Of a DNA stretch of 56,791 nucleotides, positions 48,172 through 56,791 are shown piece after piece. The notes below the pieces were generated by a model that saw only the letters and a program-made list of their open reading frames with translations, searched no databases and was not told the origin of the DNA. The position numbers were made by a program, and so were the translations under genes. The number at the start of each line of letters is the position of its first letter. Position 1 is the stretch's first letter. Location: contig CAVCYP010000005.1 in the NCBI GenBank assembly GCA_963606545.1, forward strand, positions 1 through 56,791, given 5' to 3'. Origin of the DNA: UBA9732 sp963606545. GTDB taxonomy: Bacteria; Spirochaetota; Spirochaetia; Sphaerochaetales; Sphaerochaetaceae.

Positions 48172-50721
48172 ATGAAAAAAGTTATTTCCATTGCACTTAT
48201 CGTTTTGGTTTCTATCTCTATGGTTTTTGCCTCAGGTGAATGGTGGCAGGGCCAGGAAATTGAACAATTCGTTTATAATGGCTTACATAATGTCAGCGCA
48301 TTAACAATTGATGATGCCTTATATTCCTATAGACACGCTGTGTTTTCGGATTCAGTTTTCTCGGAAATTGAAGATATTCTTTATTCAATTGATGGTATTG
48401 ATTTCTTTACTACAGAAGCAGTTAAAAACGAAGAAACTGGCGGACTTCAGGTGGTTTTTGATTTCTATGAGATTCCAATGCTTTCTTCTATTTCTTTTGA
48501 AGGTAATGAAAAGGTCAAAACTGCTGATTTAAGAGAAGCGCTGACCACAATTAGTGCAGGTTCTTACTATGACACCTCAAGAAAATCGGTTTTTGAGAGC
48601 GCTAAGCAAGAAGTAGTGGATTACTACGCAAGTAAGGGCTTTGAGGATGTGCCGGTTGAGCTGACAATCAATGAGAATGCAGAAAATAATACGTTTTCTG
48701 TGGTGTTCTCTGTGACTGAGGGCTTACAGACCAGAATTGTTTCTATAGGTTTTTCAGGAAACGAAAAAGTAGATTCGGCAACGTTGAAGAAGCAGGTTAC
48801 AAGTAAAGTTAAATCTTTGTTTAATAATGGATTCCTTGATGAGAGTAAGCTTCAAGCTGACGTCTCTGCTATAGCTCTTTATTATCAGACAAACGGCTAT
48901 ATTGATGTGATTGTTGGGGAGCCTGTTATTGAAGAAGTTGAGTCTACAGACGATAAATATAAAGATGTAACTGTGACCTTCCTCATTGATGAGGGCCTTC
49001 AGTGGTTCTACGGTGGTTTGGAGGTAATTGGAAATACAATTTACTCGGATGAAGAGATTGCTGCGGTTCAGAGCATGGCAGTTGGTTCTGTTTTGAATCT
49101 TCAACAGGTTCAGGAAGAGTACACAGCTGTAGCTGACCTTTATTACGACAGCGGCTATATTTCAAATGGTATGAGTATTTCTGATGAGCGGGATGATACT
49201 ACCATGCAAGTTAAGTATTATTTGTACATCACAGAAGGAACTCAGGCTTACATTGAAAATATTATAATTACTGGTCTGACAAATACTAAAGAATATGTCA
49301 TGACTCGTGAGCTTACTCTTAATCCTGGCGATGTTTTCTCAAAAGCAAAGCTTATTACCAGTGCTCAAAACCTCTATAATACAGGTCTTCTTTCCTCAAT
49401 TGATTATAATCTCCTTTACGGAAGTGAAGATCCAAACAACGTTATTGTTGAGTTTAAAGTAGAAGAGGGCAGTCAAAAGAATATTCAATTTGGAGCTACC
49501 TTTGGCGGTACTGTAGATGGTTTCCCTGTATCCGGTTTCTTGACTTGGGCAGACACTAACCTTGGTGGAAGAGGTCAAAGCCTTGAAATTTCAACAACAA
49601 TCTCGCCTGATACTCAGTCGCTTTCCTTCTCGTTTGGAGACAGCTGGTTTAAAGGAAAGCGTTGGTCCAATTCAATTTCCTTTAGTTTCTCGCATAAACA
49701 GGTTTCTGATGAACTTCAGAGAGCAAATACCAATGTTCCTTATTATGATGGAAGAAATGCTTCAGAAACCTACCCACTGGGCTATACCAGTTCAGCTGAG
49801 TGGAATGCTGCAGGCAATGCCTATCCAGCAGCTAAAAACTTGATGGACTACAATTTATTCTCTTTCACCCTTGGTTATTCAACAGGTTATACATTCATTT
49901 ATGACTTTGGTAGACTTACCGTTAGTGGCGGACTTTCTGTTGGCTTAAACAAGGCTGTTTATGATACCGCTAAGTATGATCCTTTTGAAAAACTGACCTT
50001 CCAGTACGGACAAAGATGGCAGTTCTCAAATAAGCTTTCCTTCTCTGTTCAGTGGGACGGAAGAGACTATGTCACAAATACTACAAAGGGCTATGTTGTC
50101 AATGCTGGTGTAACCTATGCCGGTGGTATTCTTGGCGGTCTTTCAAATTATGTAAAATTGACTGGAACTGCAGCTGGTTATGCAAAGCTTTTCTCCTTTA
50201 AGACAGAAGAGGGAGATACTAAGAACATTATGCTCTGTGCTACAACCTCGGCTAGCATAATGCTTCCTCAGCTTTATGACTATGAAAAGAAGGGACTTAA
50301 GTTCTGGGATGCAAAGCTTGGTGCAACAAAGTATGAAATGCTTTACATTGATGGCATGACAATTGGGCGTGGCTTTAGTACAATTGCAGACCAAGCCTTC
50401 CTCTGGGATAACATGTTTGAAATCAGTTACCAGCTGGTGGAGAATGTAATTCAGGCAGAGGCTTTTATTAGTGCCACTGGAATCACCTCAAGTCTTGATA
50501 CCCTTAAAGCGGGTCTTAACTGGTATTTCGCTACTGGAGCTGGAATTAAGTTAAAGATTAGTGGGTTCCCACTTGGTCTTTATCTTGTTAAGAATGCAAC
50601 CTATACATTGGATTCTACCGGTTCACATTCCTTTAACTGGATTGGTGGAAGTTACTTCCATGGCAAGAGTGCAACAAGCGGAATGAGCTTGGTTCTTGCT
50701 ATTTCTACAAGTTTGATTTAA
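48172..50721 (+). CDS. bamA: BamA/Omp85 outer-membrane protein insertase
   Basis: Beta-barrel that inserts outer-membrane proteins. Signal peptide MKKVISIALIVLVSISMVFAS, then about five POTRA domains (roughly 28-115, 116-200, 201-290, 291-365, 366-445), each ending in a strand such as VVFSVTEGLQTRIVSIGFSGNEKV. A 16-strand barrel follows (about 450-849) with GRGFSTI in place of the usual VRGF/Y loop motif. The last residue is Ile rather than Phe. Length (849) agrees with BamA more than the shorter TamA, and its position after tamB fits both. It has a good AGGAG site. Confidence 0.93.
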   Translation: MKKVISIALIVLVSISMVFASGEWWQGQEIEQFVYNGLHNVSALTIDDALYSYRHAVFSDSVFSEIEDILYSIDGIDFFTTEAVKNEETGGLQVVFDFYEIPMLSSISFEGNEKVKTADLREALTTISAGSYYDTSRKSVFESAKQEVVDYYASKGFEDVPVELTINENAENNTFSVVFSVTEGLQTRIVSIGFSGNEKVDSATLKKQVTSKVKSLFNNGFLDESKLQADVSAIALYYQTNGYIDVIVGEPVIEEVESTDDKYKDVTVTFLIDEGLQWFYGGLEVIGNTIYSDEEIAAVQSMAVGSVLNLQQVQEEYTAVADLYYDSGYISNGMSISDERDDTTMQVKYYLYITEGTQAYIENIIITGLTNTKEYVMTRELTLNPGDVFSKAKLITSAQNLYNTGLLSSIDYNLLYGSEDPNNVIVEFKVEEGSQKNIQFGATFGGTVDGFPVSGFLTWADTNLGGRGQSLEISTTISPDTQSLSFSFGDSWFKGKRWSNSISFSFSHKQVSDELQRANTNVPYYDGRNASETYPLGYTSSAEWNAAGNAYPAAKNLMDYNLFSFTLGYSTGYTFIYDFGRLTVSGGLSVGLNKAVYDTAKYDPFEKLTFQYGQRWQFSNKLSFSVQWDGRDYVTNTTKGYVVNAGVTYAGGILGGLSNYVKLTGTAAGYAKLFSFKTEEGDTKNIMLCATTSASIMLPQLYDYEKKGLKFWDAKLGATKYEMLYIDGMTIGRGFSTIADQAFLWDNMFEISYQLVENVIQAEAFISATGITSSLDTLKAGLNWYFATGAGIKLKISGFPLGLYLVKNATYTLDSTGSHSFNWIGGSYFHGKSATSGMSLVLAISTSLI

Positions 50722-50736
50722 GGGTTTAGGGGTTGT

Positions 50737-53325
50737 ATGGCTGATGGACCTTTGATGCGTCAATATAAACAAATGAAGGAGCAGTACCCAGATATGGTAC
50801 TGTTCTTTCGTCTTGGTGACTTCTATGAAATGTTCGATGATGACGCGCGTGAAGTTTCTGCAATTTTGAATCTAACTCTTACCCACAGAGGAGATTCTCC
50901 TATGTGCGGAATTCCATACCATGCAGCCAAAAACTACCTTAAAAGGCTTCTTGACGCTGGCAAAAAGATTGCAATTTGTGAGCAGATGGAGCTTTCTCAA
51001 AAATCAAAAGAACTTGCAAAAAGGGAAGTTGTACGTATTGTTACTCCAGCTACGGTTGTGGATGAAGACCTTTTGGATGACAGAAGTTTTAATTTTATAA
51101 TTTCAATCTTCCAAAACAGTTGCGCCTTCTGCGATGTCTCAACCGGAGACTTTCATATTAGAAGCCTCCCAAAGGAAAATAGAATTCAGGGTATCAGGGC
51201 TGTTTTGGAGCAAATTTTACCTAAAGAAATTCTAGTCTGTGAAGATGAATATTTTATGGATAGCACTTTTAAAGCAGCCATTGATGATTTCCATGCAATG
51301 GTAACAAAGCTTCCATCTTGGTATTTTACCGTCAAAACGGGTTATAAACTCTTATGTGAGCAGGCTGGAGTTAACTCTCTTAGTGCCTACGGTCTTCAAA
51401 CAAATGACAAATTAATAGGTCCTGCAGGAGCCCTTTTAAGATATGTAAAGGAAACTTCTAAGAGTTCTGTAAGTCATTTAACTGATTACAAATTGGACTG
51501 CCAAGACTCCTATGTCTTCATGGATGAGTCTTCACGGCGTAATCTTGAACTTTTTAACAATCTTTTTGATGGCTCAACTAGGTATTCTCTTTTTGACACA
51601 ATAAATAGAACTAGAACCGCAGGAGGAAATCGGCTGCTTAAAAACTGGATGTCGTTTCCACTACGGGATTTAAATGCCATTGAAGAACGTCAAAATTGGG
51701 TTAAATTCTTATATTCTAATTCTGCGGAACTTAGTAGAGTCAGGGAGGCAATTTCTACTTCAAGAGATTTAAACCGGTTAACAACGCGGGTTCTTTTAAA
51801 ACGTGCCGTTCCACATGACTTGGTTGCAATTAAGCAGACAATTAGCGCCTTCTTTGGCCTTGTATCTGAACAATATGAACGCTACAGTTCACTTTTTGAG
51901 GCCAACATTACCAGTGAGGCACTTAATGCCTGTGCCTCCTACATGAACGAAATTCACAGTGCAATTAACGAGCAGTGTCTTGGCCAGTTTTCTGAAGGAG
52001 AGGTTATTCTTCCTGGCTACGATGCCCTCTTGGACGAAAAACGTAGTCTTAAAGACCATGGCGATGATCTTTTAAAGCAATACCTAGAAAAGGTCAAAGC
52101 TGAAACCGGTCTGACAATTGTAAAACTTGGCTATAATAAGATTATCGGCTACTTCCTTGAAGTCCCAAAAGGTCAGGTATCTCGTGTTCCTACAACGTTT
52201 TATAGAAAGCAAACCCTTGTTAATGGAGAACGCTTTACCTCCAACGAGCTTATCCAGTACGAAAAGGAAATGCTCACTGCCAGCGCCACTGCAGAAGACC
52301 GCGAACGTGAACTCTACAATGCTCTCTTAACCCGATGTCTAGAATTAAGTCCTGTACTAAATTCTATAGGTCATTTTTTAAATACCATAGATGTTTATCA
52401 GAGTCTTGCAACCGTCGCCGTGGATTCTTCTTTTGTATGTCCAACCGTTACTGAGCAGGATGTCCTTGAGATAACTGATGGACGGCATCCTGTTGTAGAA
52501 CATCAACTTGGCCCTGGAAAATTTGTTGCTAACAGTCTTGATATGGCAACAAGGTTTTGTTTGATTACGGGCCCAAATATGGCCGGAAAATCTACTTTCT
52601 TGAGACAAAATGCTTTGATAATCCTGTTAGCCCATATTGGAAGCTTTGTTCCTGCAACAAGTGCAAAGATTGGACTTGTGGATAAAATTTTCTGTAGAGT
52701 AGGGGCCATGGATAATTTGGCTCGTGGCGAATCCACCTTTTTGCTTGAAATGCAAGAAGCCGCTTTTATTTTACGAACTTGCACTTCCCGCAGTTTTGTT
52801 ATTGTCGATGAAATTGGTAGAGGAACCAGTACTCAAGATGGAATGTCCATTGCTTATGCCGTAATGAAGAATCTAATGGCAAAAGGTCCCAAAACCCTTT
52901 TTGCAACCCATTATCATGAGCTTACTTTAATGGATACTTCCTCAATTAGACTTTTGACTTTGGATGTTTTAGAAGAAAATGGCAATGTAGTTTTCTTACG
53001 CAAAGTTAAAGACGGGGTTGCTAATTCTAGTTATGGTATACATGTAGCTAAGATGGCTGGTATTCCTGCTTCTGTTATAAAAGATGCTAAAAGCTTCCAA
53101 AGTAGGCATTTTGCAGACTACTCAATGAATCAAGGAAGTCTTTTTACAAATGATGGTTGTGATGCAAGCTCTTCTGCTTCAGTTCTGGATGGTTCTGCTC
53201 TTGAACTAATTCAAGAATTAAGTAACGCTGATGTTGATCATTTAACGCCTATGCAGGCCATGATTATGTTGTCGCAGCTTAAAGAGAAAGCAAATGAGGT
53301 GAAAGAAATAGTAGATGTTCATTGA
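50737..53325 (+). CDS. mutS: DNA mismatch repair protein MutS
   Basis: Recognises mismatches and starts repair. The mismatch-binding motif FFRLGDFYEMF (Phe-x-Glu) is near residue 25 and MCGIPYHA follows. The ATPase has Walker A GPNMAGKSTFLRQ, the DNLARGESTFLLEMQEAAFIL signature, Walker B VIVDEIGRGTST and the THYHELT switch. The 862-residue length is standard. It begins sixteen bases after bamA and overlaps comF by eleven. Skp/OmpH, which sits between bamA and mutS in Treponema pallidum, is absent. Confidence 0.96.
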   Translation: MADGPLMRQYKQMKEQYPDMVLFFRLGDFYEMFDDDAREVSAILNLTLTHRGDSPMCGIPYHAAKNYLKRLLDAGKKIAICEQMELSQKSKELAKREVVRIVTPATVVDEDLLDDRSFNFIISIFQNSCAFCDVSTGDFHIRSLPKENRIQGIRAVLEQILPKEILVCEDEYFMDSTFKAAIDDFHAMVTKLPSWYFTVKTGYKLLCEQAGVNSLSAYGLQTNDKLIGPAGALLRYVKETSKSSVSHLTDYKLDCQDSYVFMDESSRRNLELFNNLFDGSTRYSLFDTINRTRTAGGNRLLKNWMSFPLRDLNAIEERQNWVKFLYSNSAELSRVREAISTSRDLNRLTTRVLLKRAVPHDLVAIKQTISAFFGLVSEQYERYSSLFEANITSEALNACASYMNEIHSAINEQCLGQFSEGEVILPGYDALLDEKRSLKDHGDDLLKQYLEKVKAETGLTIVKLGYNKIIGYFLEVPKGQVSRVPTTFYRKQTLVNGERFTSNELIQYEKEMLTASATAEDRERELYNALLTRCLELSPVLNSIGHFLNTIDVYQSLATVAVDSSFVCPTVTEQDVLEITDGRHPVVEHQLGPGKFVANSLDMATRFCLITGPNMAGKSTFLRQNALIILLAHIGSFVPATSAKIGLVDKIFCRVGAMDNLARGESTFLLEMQEAAFILRTCTSRSFVIVDEIGRGTSTQDGMSIAYAVMKNLMAKGPKTLFATHYHELTLMDTSSIRLLTLDVLEENGNVVFLRKVKDGVANSSYGIHVAKMAGIPASVIKDAKSFQSRHFADYSMNQGSLFTNDGCDASSSASVLDGSALELIQELSNADVDHLTPMQAMIMLSQLKEKANEVKEIVDVH

Positions 53326-54046
53326 CCACTGTTTGATTTGTGATGCTGTCCTCAACACTACAAAAAATAACGCTGGTTTATGTCCTACGTGCTTAAGTCT
53401 CCTGGAGGAGGAACAGTACGACACCTTCATGGCTCGTTGTCCTGTTTGCTTTTATCCAATTGTTAGCTCTGAATATAGGTGCCCTAGATGCTTAAAATCA
53501 GGTTTAAAGGAGGGGGCGTTTCCCATTTATTGTGTCTCAACTTATGATGGAGATTTATCCTATTCTGTACTACAACGCTTCAAGTTCCATGATGATAAAC
53601 GTCTAGCAAGAGTGGTTGGCTATATGCTGAATAAAGCTTTAGATATCTTGGATCCTTCAAAAACTGCAGTAATAGTTCCAATTCCCTGTAGTAAAAAAAG
53701 TCTAAAAAAAAGAGGTTGGGATCAGATGAAAGAGGTTTCAAAGTATTTAAACCGGAAGGTGCTTTCCCTTTTAGTCAATACAAGCAACTCTAGTACCCAG
53801 CAAAAATTACTTGATAGAAGCCAAAGACTTGGCAAAATTAATAAACGCTTTGATTTTAATAATGCTTATAAGCTAGAGGAGGCTCTAAAGGCATTAAAAA
53901 ACCGCAGCCTTATACTGATAGATGATGTTTCAACAACTTTCAGTACTTTAACTGCGGCTCAGACCTATTTAACTAGCCTTGGCTTTGAGTCTGTTAAAGG
54001 TGCCGTTTGGCTCTATGATCTCAAAGCTGAAAAGCTTGGTTCTTAA
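53315..54046 (+). CDS. comF: ComF-family phosphoribosyltransferase-like protein
   Basis: Homologue of competence protein ComF, linked to DNA uptake or recombination in other bacteria, 243 residues. The N-terminus has four Cys pairs that form zinc fingers (CLIC, CPTC, CPVC, CPRC). The PRTase domain follows with VVPIPCSKKSLKKRGWDQM and the PRPP loop LILIDDVSTTFSTL. In relatives this loop reads DDVxTTGAT; here Phe takes the place of Gly. No other competence gene is present, so DNA uptake is not implied. Confidence 0.88.
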   Translation: MFIDHCLICDAVLNTTKNNAGLCPTCLSLLEEEQYDTFMARCPVCFYPIVSSEYRCPRCLKSGLKEGAFPIYCVSTYDGDLSYSVLQRFKFHDDKRLARVVGYMLNKALDILDPSKTAVIVPIPCSKKSLKKRGWDQMKEVSKYLNRKVLSLLVNTSNSSTQQKLLDRSQRLGKINKRFDFNNAYKLEEALKALKNRSLILIDDVSTTFSTLTAAQTYLTSLGFESVKGAVWLYDLKAEKLGS

Positions 54047-54051
54047 ACATT

Positions 54052-56730
54052 CTAGAAATCTGCCAACTTAATGTCCAAAACTGTGTAGTCGTAATCTACG
54101 CCGTTAATGGAGAACTTTGCTTCTTCACCTTTTTCAAGGTTATAAAGCTTCTGTCCAAGTGGAGCTTTGAAGTTAAGAATATTCTTAGAAGGATCTGATT
54201 CCCATGGTCCCAATAGAGTGTAGGTAACTTCTTCACCAGTTGCATTATCCTTAAATACTGCAACAGTTCCAAAGCAGACATAGTTGGTATCTACATCTTC
54301 TGGTTTTACTACTTGGGCAACAGAAATCTCATCTGTAAGCTTATTCATCAAGAAGTTGAGGTTCTTTTGCTTATCTTTACCATACTGGTACTCAGCATTC
54401 TCTCTGAGGTCTCCAAGTTCTCTTGCCGTTCCAATTTCCTTGGAGTTTTCAGGAATTTCAACGTTCATGATGTGGTCAAGTTCAGCACTCTTTGCATCAA
54501 ACATTGCTTGAGAGCAGAGAAGTCCCTTAGGAATAATCTTCTTTTTATCAATTGCTTTGTTAGGATTATCACCGGTGATGGCTTCCCATTCTTCAGGGAA
54601 TTTCGTTGCAATAGCATGCTTAATTCTGAGCTTGTTGTTTTCAATATCAGGGATTCCCTTGAGCATTGAATAGAGCTTTTGAGCCTGATATTCATCTGCA
54701 TTATTTATATAGTTCAAAACAAGTTGCTTTTCTGAGAAAAGATCGGCATCCAGAGCTTTCTGGCGTTTTTTGTTCTCTGTGACATCTGTCTGGTTGTCTA
54801 TTCTGCGATTAACGGAGGCAAGCAAAGATAGCTTTGTGAAGAGGCGAGTTTCGCTGGTGCACTTGGCTTTTGCCCATTCTTTTTCTTCATAGGTTTTATC
54901 TAGGTAGAGGAAGAAATCGGGGTCATCTTTGTAGTTGGCCACGCTGTTAGCCAAGATGCGAGTAATTGCGTTCTTCTTTGGCCCACGTTTAATCATGTCA
55001 GCCATGTAGGTGGTCATGTAGAGTGGGTAAAGTGAGATTAGTACGTCCTGCCAATTTTCAACATTATTTCTTATCTCTTCAACAAAGGCTTTTTTAATAT
55101 CAGCATCTTGGATGGAGGTGAAGAAAGCTTTCAGGTTTCCAAGCTTGTTATAGTAATCAGCAAAAGATCCGTTAAGATGTATGAAACTCATGTTGTAGCG
55201 TTCTTTGAGGTTCTGCAGAATAAGGAAAGCAATCAATGCTTCGTTGGAGGAGGTTTGAGCCTTGCCTTCATAATAGTTAATCATTGCTGCAAACTCATCC
55301 CCATCTGTTTGACCTTTGTGAGCAATAAAATCATTGAGAATCTTTGTCTTATCATAGATTTCCTTAGCGTTCTTAAAGAGGCTGAGAGCTTTTTCTTCAT
55401 AAGTAATTGGTGTTGATCTAAGGACATAGACATCACTTGAGTTTTCGCTAATTCCAAAGTACGGATTAGTTGTGAGTTCTTTCTTTGCAAGTGCAGACCA
55501 TGCAGAATATTCTTTTTCTGTGAATACTGCTGGAACAAGTTCTGCTTTCATTTGTTTAAGAGAAGCTTCACCACCCAAAGAGGAAAGCATGACTTTAAGG
55601 CCCCATTTAAGATCTGTTTTGAGCTTTTCAGCAAGCTTTTCTTTTGGAACTCCGGCTTTGAGAACCCAAATGTGATTCTTGGAAAGCACCTTGAGGCTCT
55701 TATAAGCCATTGAACAGCTCATAGAGTGAAGGCCCTTTGTTACAAAGATAATCTGCATTTCGTCTTTGAGTATGGATTTAATTCTTCCAAGGCCCCAGGT
55801 CTCATGATAGACAAAGGCTCCTTCAACAAATTTAATTTCCTGCTCAAATTTCTCAATTGCAATGTTAATATTCAAATAATCTTGAAGGATTCCTGTGTTG
55901 TTGAGGCAGTAATCAAGTCTTGGATTTTCCTTATACTTTTCTTTCCAGAGTTCAATTAGCCTATCTCTAGCACTAAGGTCATGTGGAGCATATTTGATGA
56001 TGGTTTTAAGAATCTTTATCTTAACGTTGTTATCAAAATTTCCCTGATTGTAGATGCTCTCAAGGAAATATGCACCTTTTTCAGACCCCATTGAATCTGC
56101 AATTTTTGATGCAAGACCAATGAGATATTCTGAATTGTCGCTCTTAATTGATACGATTTTTGCCCAAACTGTCTTAAGGGCAGCAAGATCTTGAGCCTTG
56201 ATGTGTCTTCTGATAATGCTTCTGAAGTAGTTGAGGGCAGTTTGAGTTTCACCTCTTTCATTGTAGTAGTCTGCAAGTTTGTAGAGGACTTCTGTTTCAT
56301 CAAAATCTACCTTGACAAGGCGTTCCCAAGTCTCAATTTTCTTATCCTGCAGGCCAAGAGTTTCGTAGCAATCTGAAAGAACTTTTAGAGCATAAGAGCT
56401 TTCATTGAAGCTAAGAATCTTATTGCCAAGGAAGATTACCTCATCCCATTTTGAGGCTTCATAGTACTGTTCAAGTACTGTGAAAATGTATCTGTCGTCC
56501 ATTGGATGGCGACCAGTTATTGTTGCAAGGTATCTAATTGCAATGGAGTTGCTGTGAGATTCTTCCAAAAGTGCCTCACAGGTGTTGTTGAACTCCAGTT
56601 TTTCTTCAGCTTCTGTCAATTTGGAGGCTGCTTCATCAAGGGTTTGGAACTCTTTTACACCTACTGCGGCAATGTTCGTATTTTGCCATAAATCGTTACT
56701 GATTAAGTCTCTAACTTCAATTGCAGTCAT
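54052..56730 (-). CDS. greA: transcription elongation factor GreA with long N-terminal extension
   Basis: The last ~165 residues are a complete GreA: a coiled coil with ARELGDLRENAEYQYGKDKQ, carrying the acidic tip that rescues stalled RNA polymerase, and the C-terminal FKBP-like domain (FGTVAVFKDNATGEEVTYTLLGPWESDP...). The preceding ~725 residues are helical with TPR-like repeats (YYEASKWDEVIFLGNKILSF, YNERGETQTALNYFRSI), plus a middle SH3- or KOW-like stretch around GAFVYHETWGLGRIKSI. Long GreA fusions are known in spirochaetes, and their extra role is unknown. The ATG at 56730 has AAGGAG seven bases upstream. Confidence 0.92.
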   Translation of the reverse strand: MTAIEVRDLISNDLWQNTNIAAVGVKEFQTLDEAASKLTEAEEKLEFNNTCEALLEESHSNSIAIRYLATITGRHPMDDRYIFTVLEQYYEASKWDEVIFLGNKILSFNESSYALKVLSDCYETLGLQDKKIETWERLVKVDFDETEVLYKLADYYNERGETQTALNYFRSIIRRHIKAQDLAALKTVWAKIVSIKSDNSEYLIGLASKIADSMGSEKGAYFLESIYNQGNFDNNVKIKILKTIIKYAPHDLSARDRLIELWKEKYKENPRLDYCLNNTGILQDYLNINIAIEKFEQEIKFVEGAFVYHETWGLGRIKSILKDEMQIIFVTKGLHSMSCSMAYKSLKVLSKNHIWVLKAGVPKEKLAEKLKTDLKWGLKVMLSSLGGEASLKQMKAELVPAVFTEKEYSAWSALAKKELTTNPYFGISENSSDVYVLRSTPITYEEKALSLFKNAKEIYDKTKILNDFIAHKGQTDGDEFAAMINYYEGKAQTSSNEALIAFLILQNLKERYNMSFIHLNGSFADYYNKLGNLKAFFTSIQDADIKKAFVEEIRNNVENWQDVLISLYPLYMTTYMADMIKRGPKKNAITRILANSVANYKDDPDFFLYLDKTYEEKEWAKAKCTSETRLFTKLSLLASVNRRIDNQTDVTENKKRQKALDADLFSEKQLVLNYINNADEYQAQKLYSMLKGIPDIENNKLRIKHAIATKFPEEWEAITGDNPNKAIDKKKIIPKGLLCSQAMFDAKSAELDHIMNVEIPENSKEIGTARELGDLRENAEYQYGKDKQKNLNFLMNKLTDEISVAQVVKPEDVDTNYVCFGTVAVFKDNATGEEVTYTLLGPWESDPSKNILNFKAPLGQKLYNLEKGEEAKFSINGVDYDYTVLDIKLADF

Positions 56731-56753
56731 TTTTTTCTCCTTCTTCTGACATA

Positions 56754-56780
56754 ATAAAAAAAGGGCAGACATTCGCCTGC
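56754..56780 (-). terminator. terminator of the gene upstream of greA
   Basis: On the minus strand GCAGGC (56775-56780) pairs with GTCTGC (56765-56770) around GAAT, followed by CC and seven T. It ends a gene beyond the window edge, and greA would then need its own promoter between 56731 and 56753 or read-through. Confidence 0.7.
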
Positions 56781-56791
56781 TCAGGTTATGT

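Noticed and set aside
53315..54046. comF as evidence for a natural competence system
   Set aside because: comF-like genes are widespread without competence, and no com pilus, comEA/EC or dprA gene is in the window.

Overview
The window looks like chromosomal DNA of a free-living or gut-type spirochaete. Four things point there: a bacterial V-type ATPase operon of the spirochaete layout (E, DUF2764, A, B, D, I, K), a GreA fused to a very long N-terminal region, the order tmk-tamB-bamA-mutS-comF (recalled from Borrelia), and two BMP/PnrA-type nucleoside transport systems. TamB and BamA show a diderm envelope. The division cluster keeps mraZ, rsmH, ftsL, ftsW, ftsQ, ftsA and ftsZ but holds no murein synthesis gene, and its SEDS protein (FtsW) has lost the residue expected to be catalytic. 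This fits a Sphaerochaeta-like lineage, whose published genomes lack penicillin-binding proteins. That placement is inference. The DNA is AT-rich, has an 80-base N gap, and is probably a scaffold from a draft or metagenome assembly.

Layout. 1-55: end of a tRNA-Val(TAC). 140-5821: housekeeping run yggS, small membrane protein, rluA-type gene, rsgA, mutS2 and a small GIY-YIG-like gene. 5822-6601: udp on the minus strand. 6847-13894: V-ATPase operon, closed by three tandem terminators. 14075-16549: pgsB-pgsC-pgsW for poly-gamma-glutamate. 16638-17360: TSUP exporter. 17361-22342: BMP transporter 1 (binding protein, ATPase, two permeases), with two clear promoters. 22454-30422: mraZ division cluster continuing into a tyrosine recombinase and exoA. 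30423-30593: palindromic element flanked by a 17-base repeat of the exoA end. 30594-31969: membrane protein and CYTH protein. 31983-34590: metal-chelate/B12-type ABC importer (minus). 34652-36567: rnhA, lipoprotein and upp. 36745: adk. 37393-42890: BMP transporter 2, split into a plus-strand binding protein and a minus-strand ATPase-permease-permease operon. Both ends carry the same 10-base direct repeat. 42903-43514: tmk. 43578-54046: tamB, bamA, mutS, comF. 54052-56730: long greA.

How it fits together. V-ATPase subunit K keeps the side chains that bind Na+ in the Enterococcus enzyme, so the machine may couple ATP to sodium. Two nucleoside-type importers, uridine phosphorylase, a UPRT-family protein and adenylate kinase suggest strong reliance on nucleoside salvage. 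TamB and BamA build the outer membrane, and PgsBCW could add a polyglutamate surface layer. I see no phage, insertion sequence or CRISPR array. The points most worth following are the catalytically defective FtsW in a murein-free division cluster, the shared repeat at both ends of BMP system 2, and promoters that appear to give leaderless mRNAs for tamB and the membrane protein at 30594.
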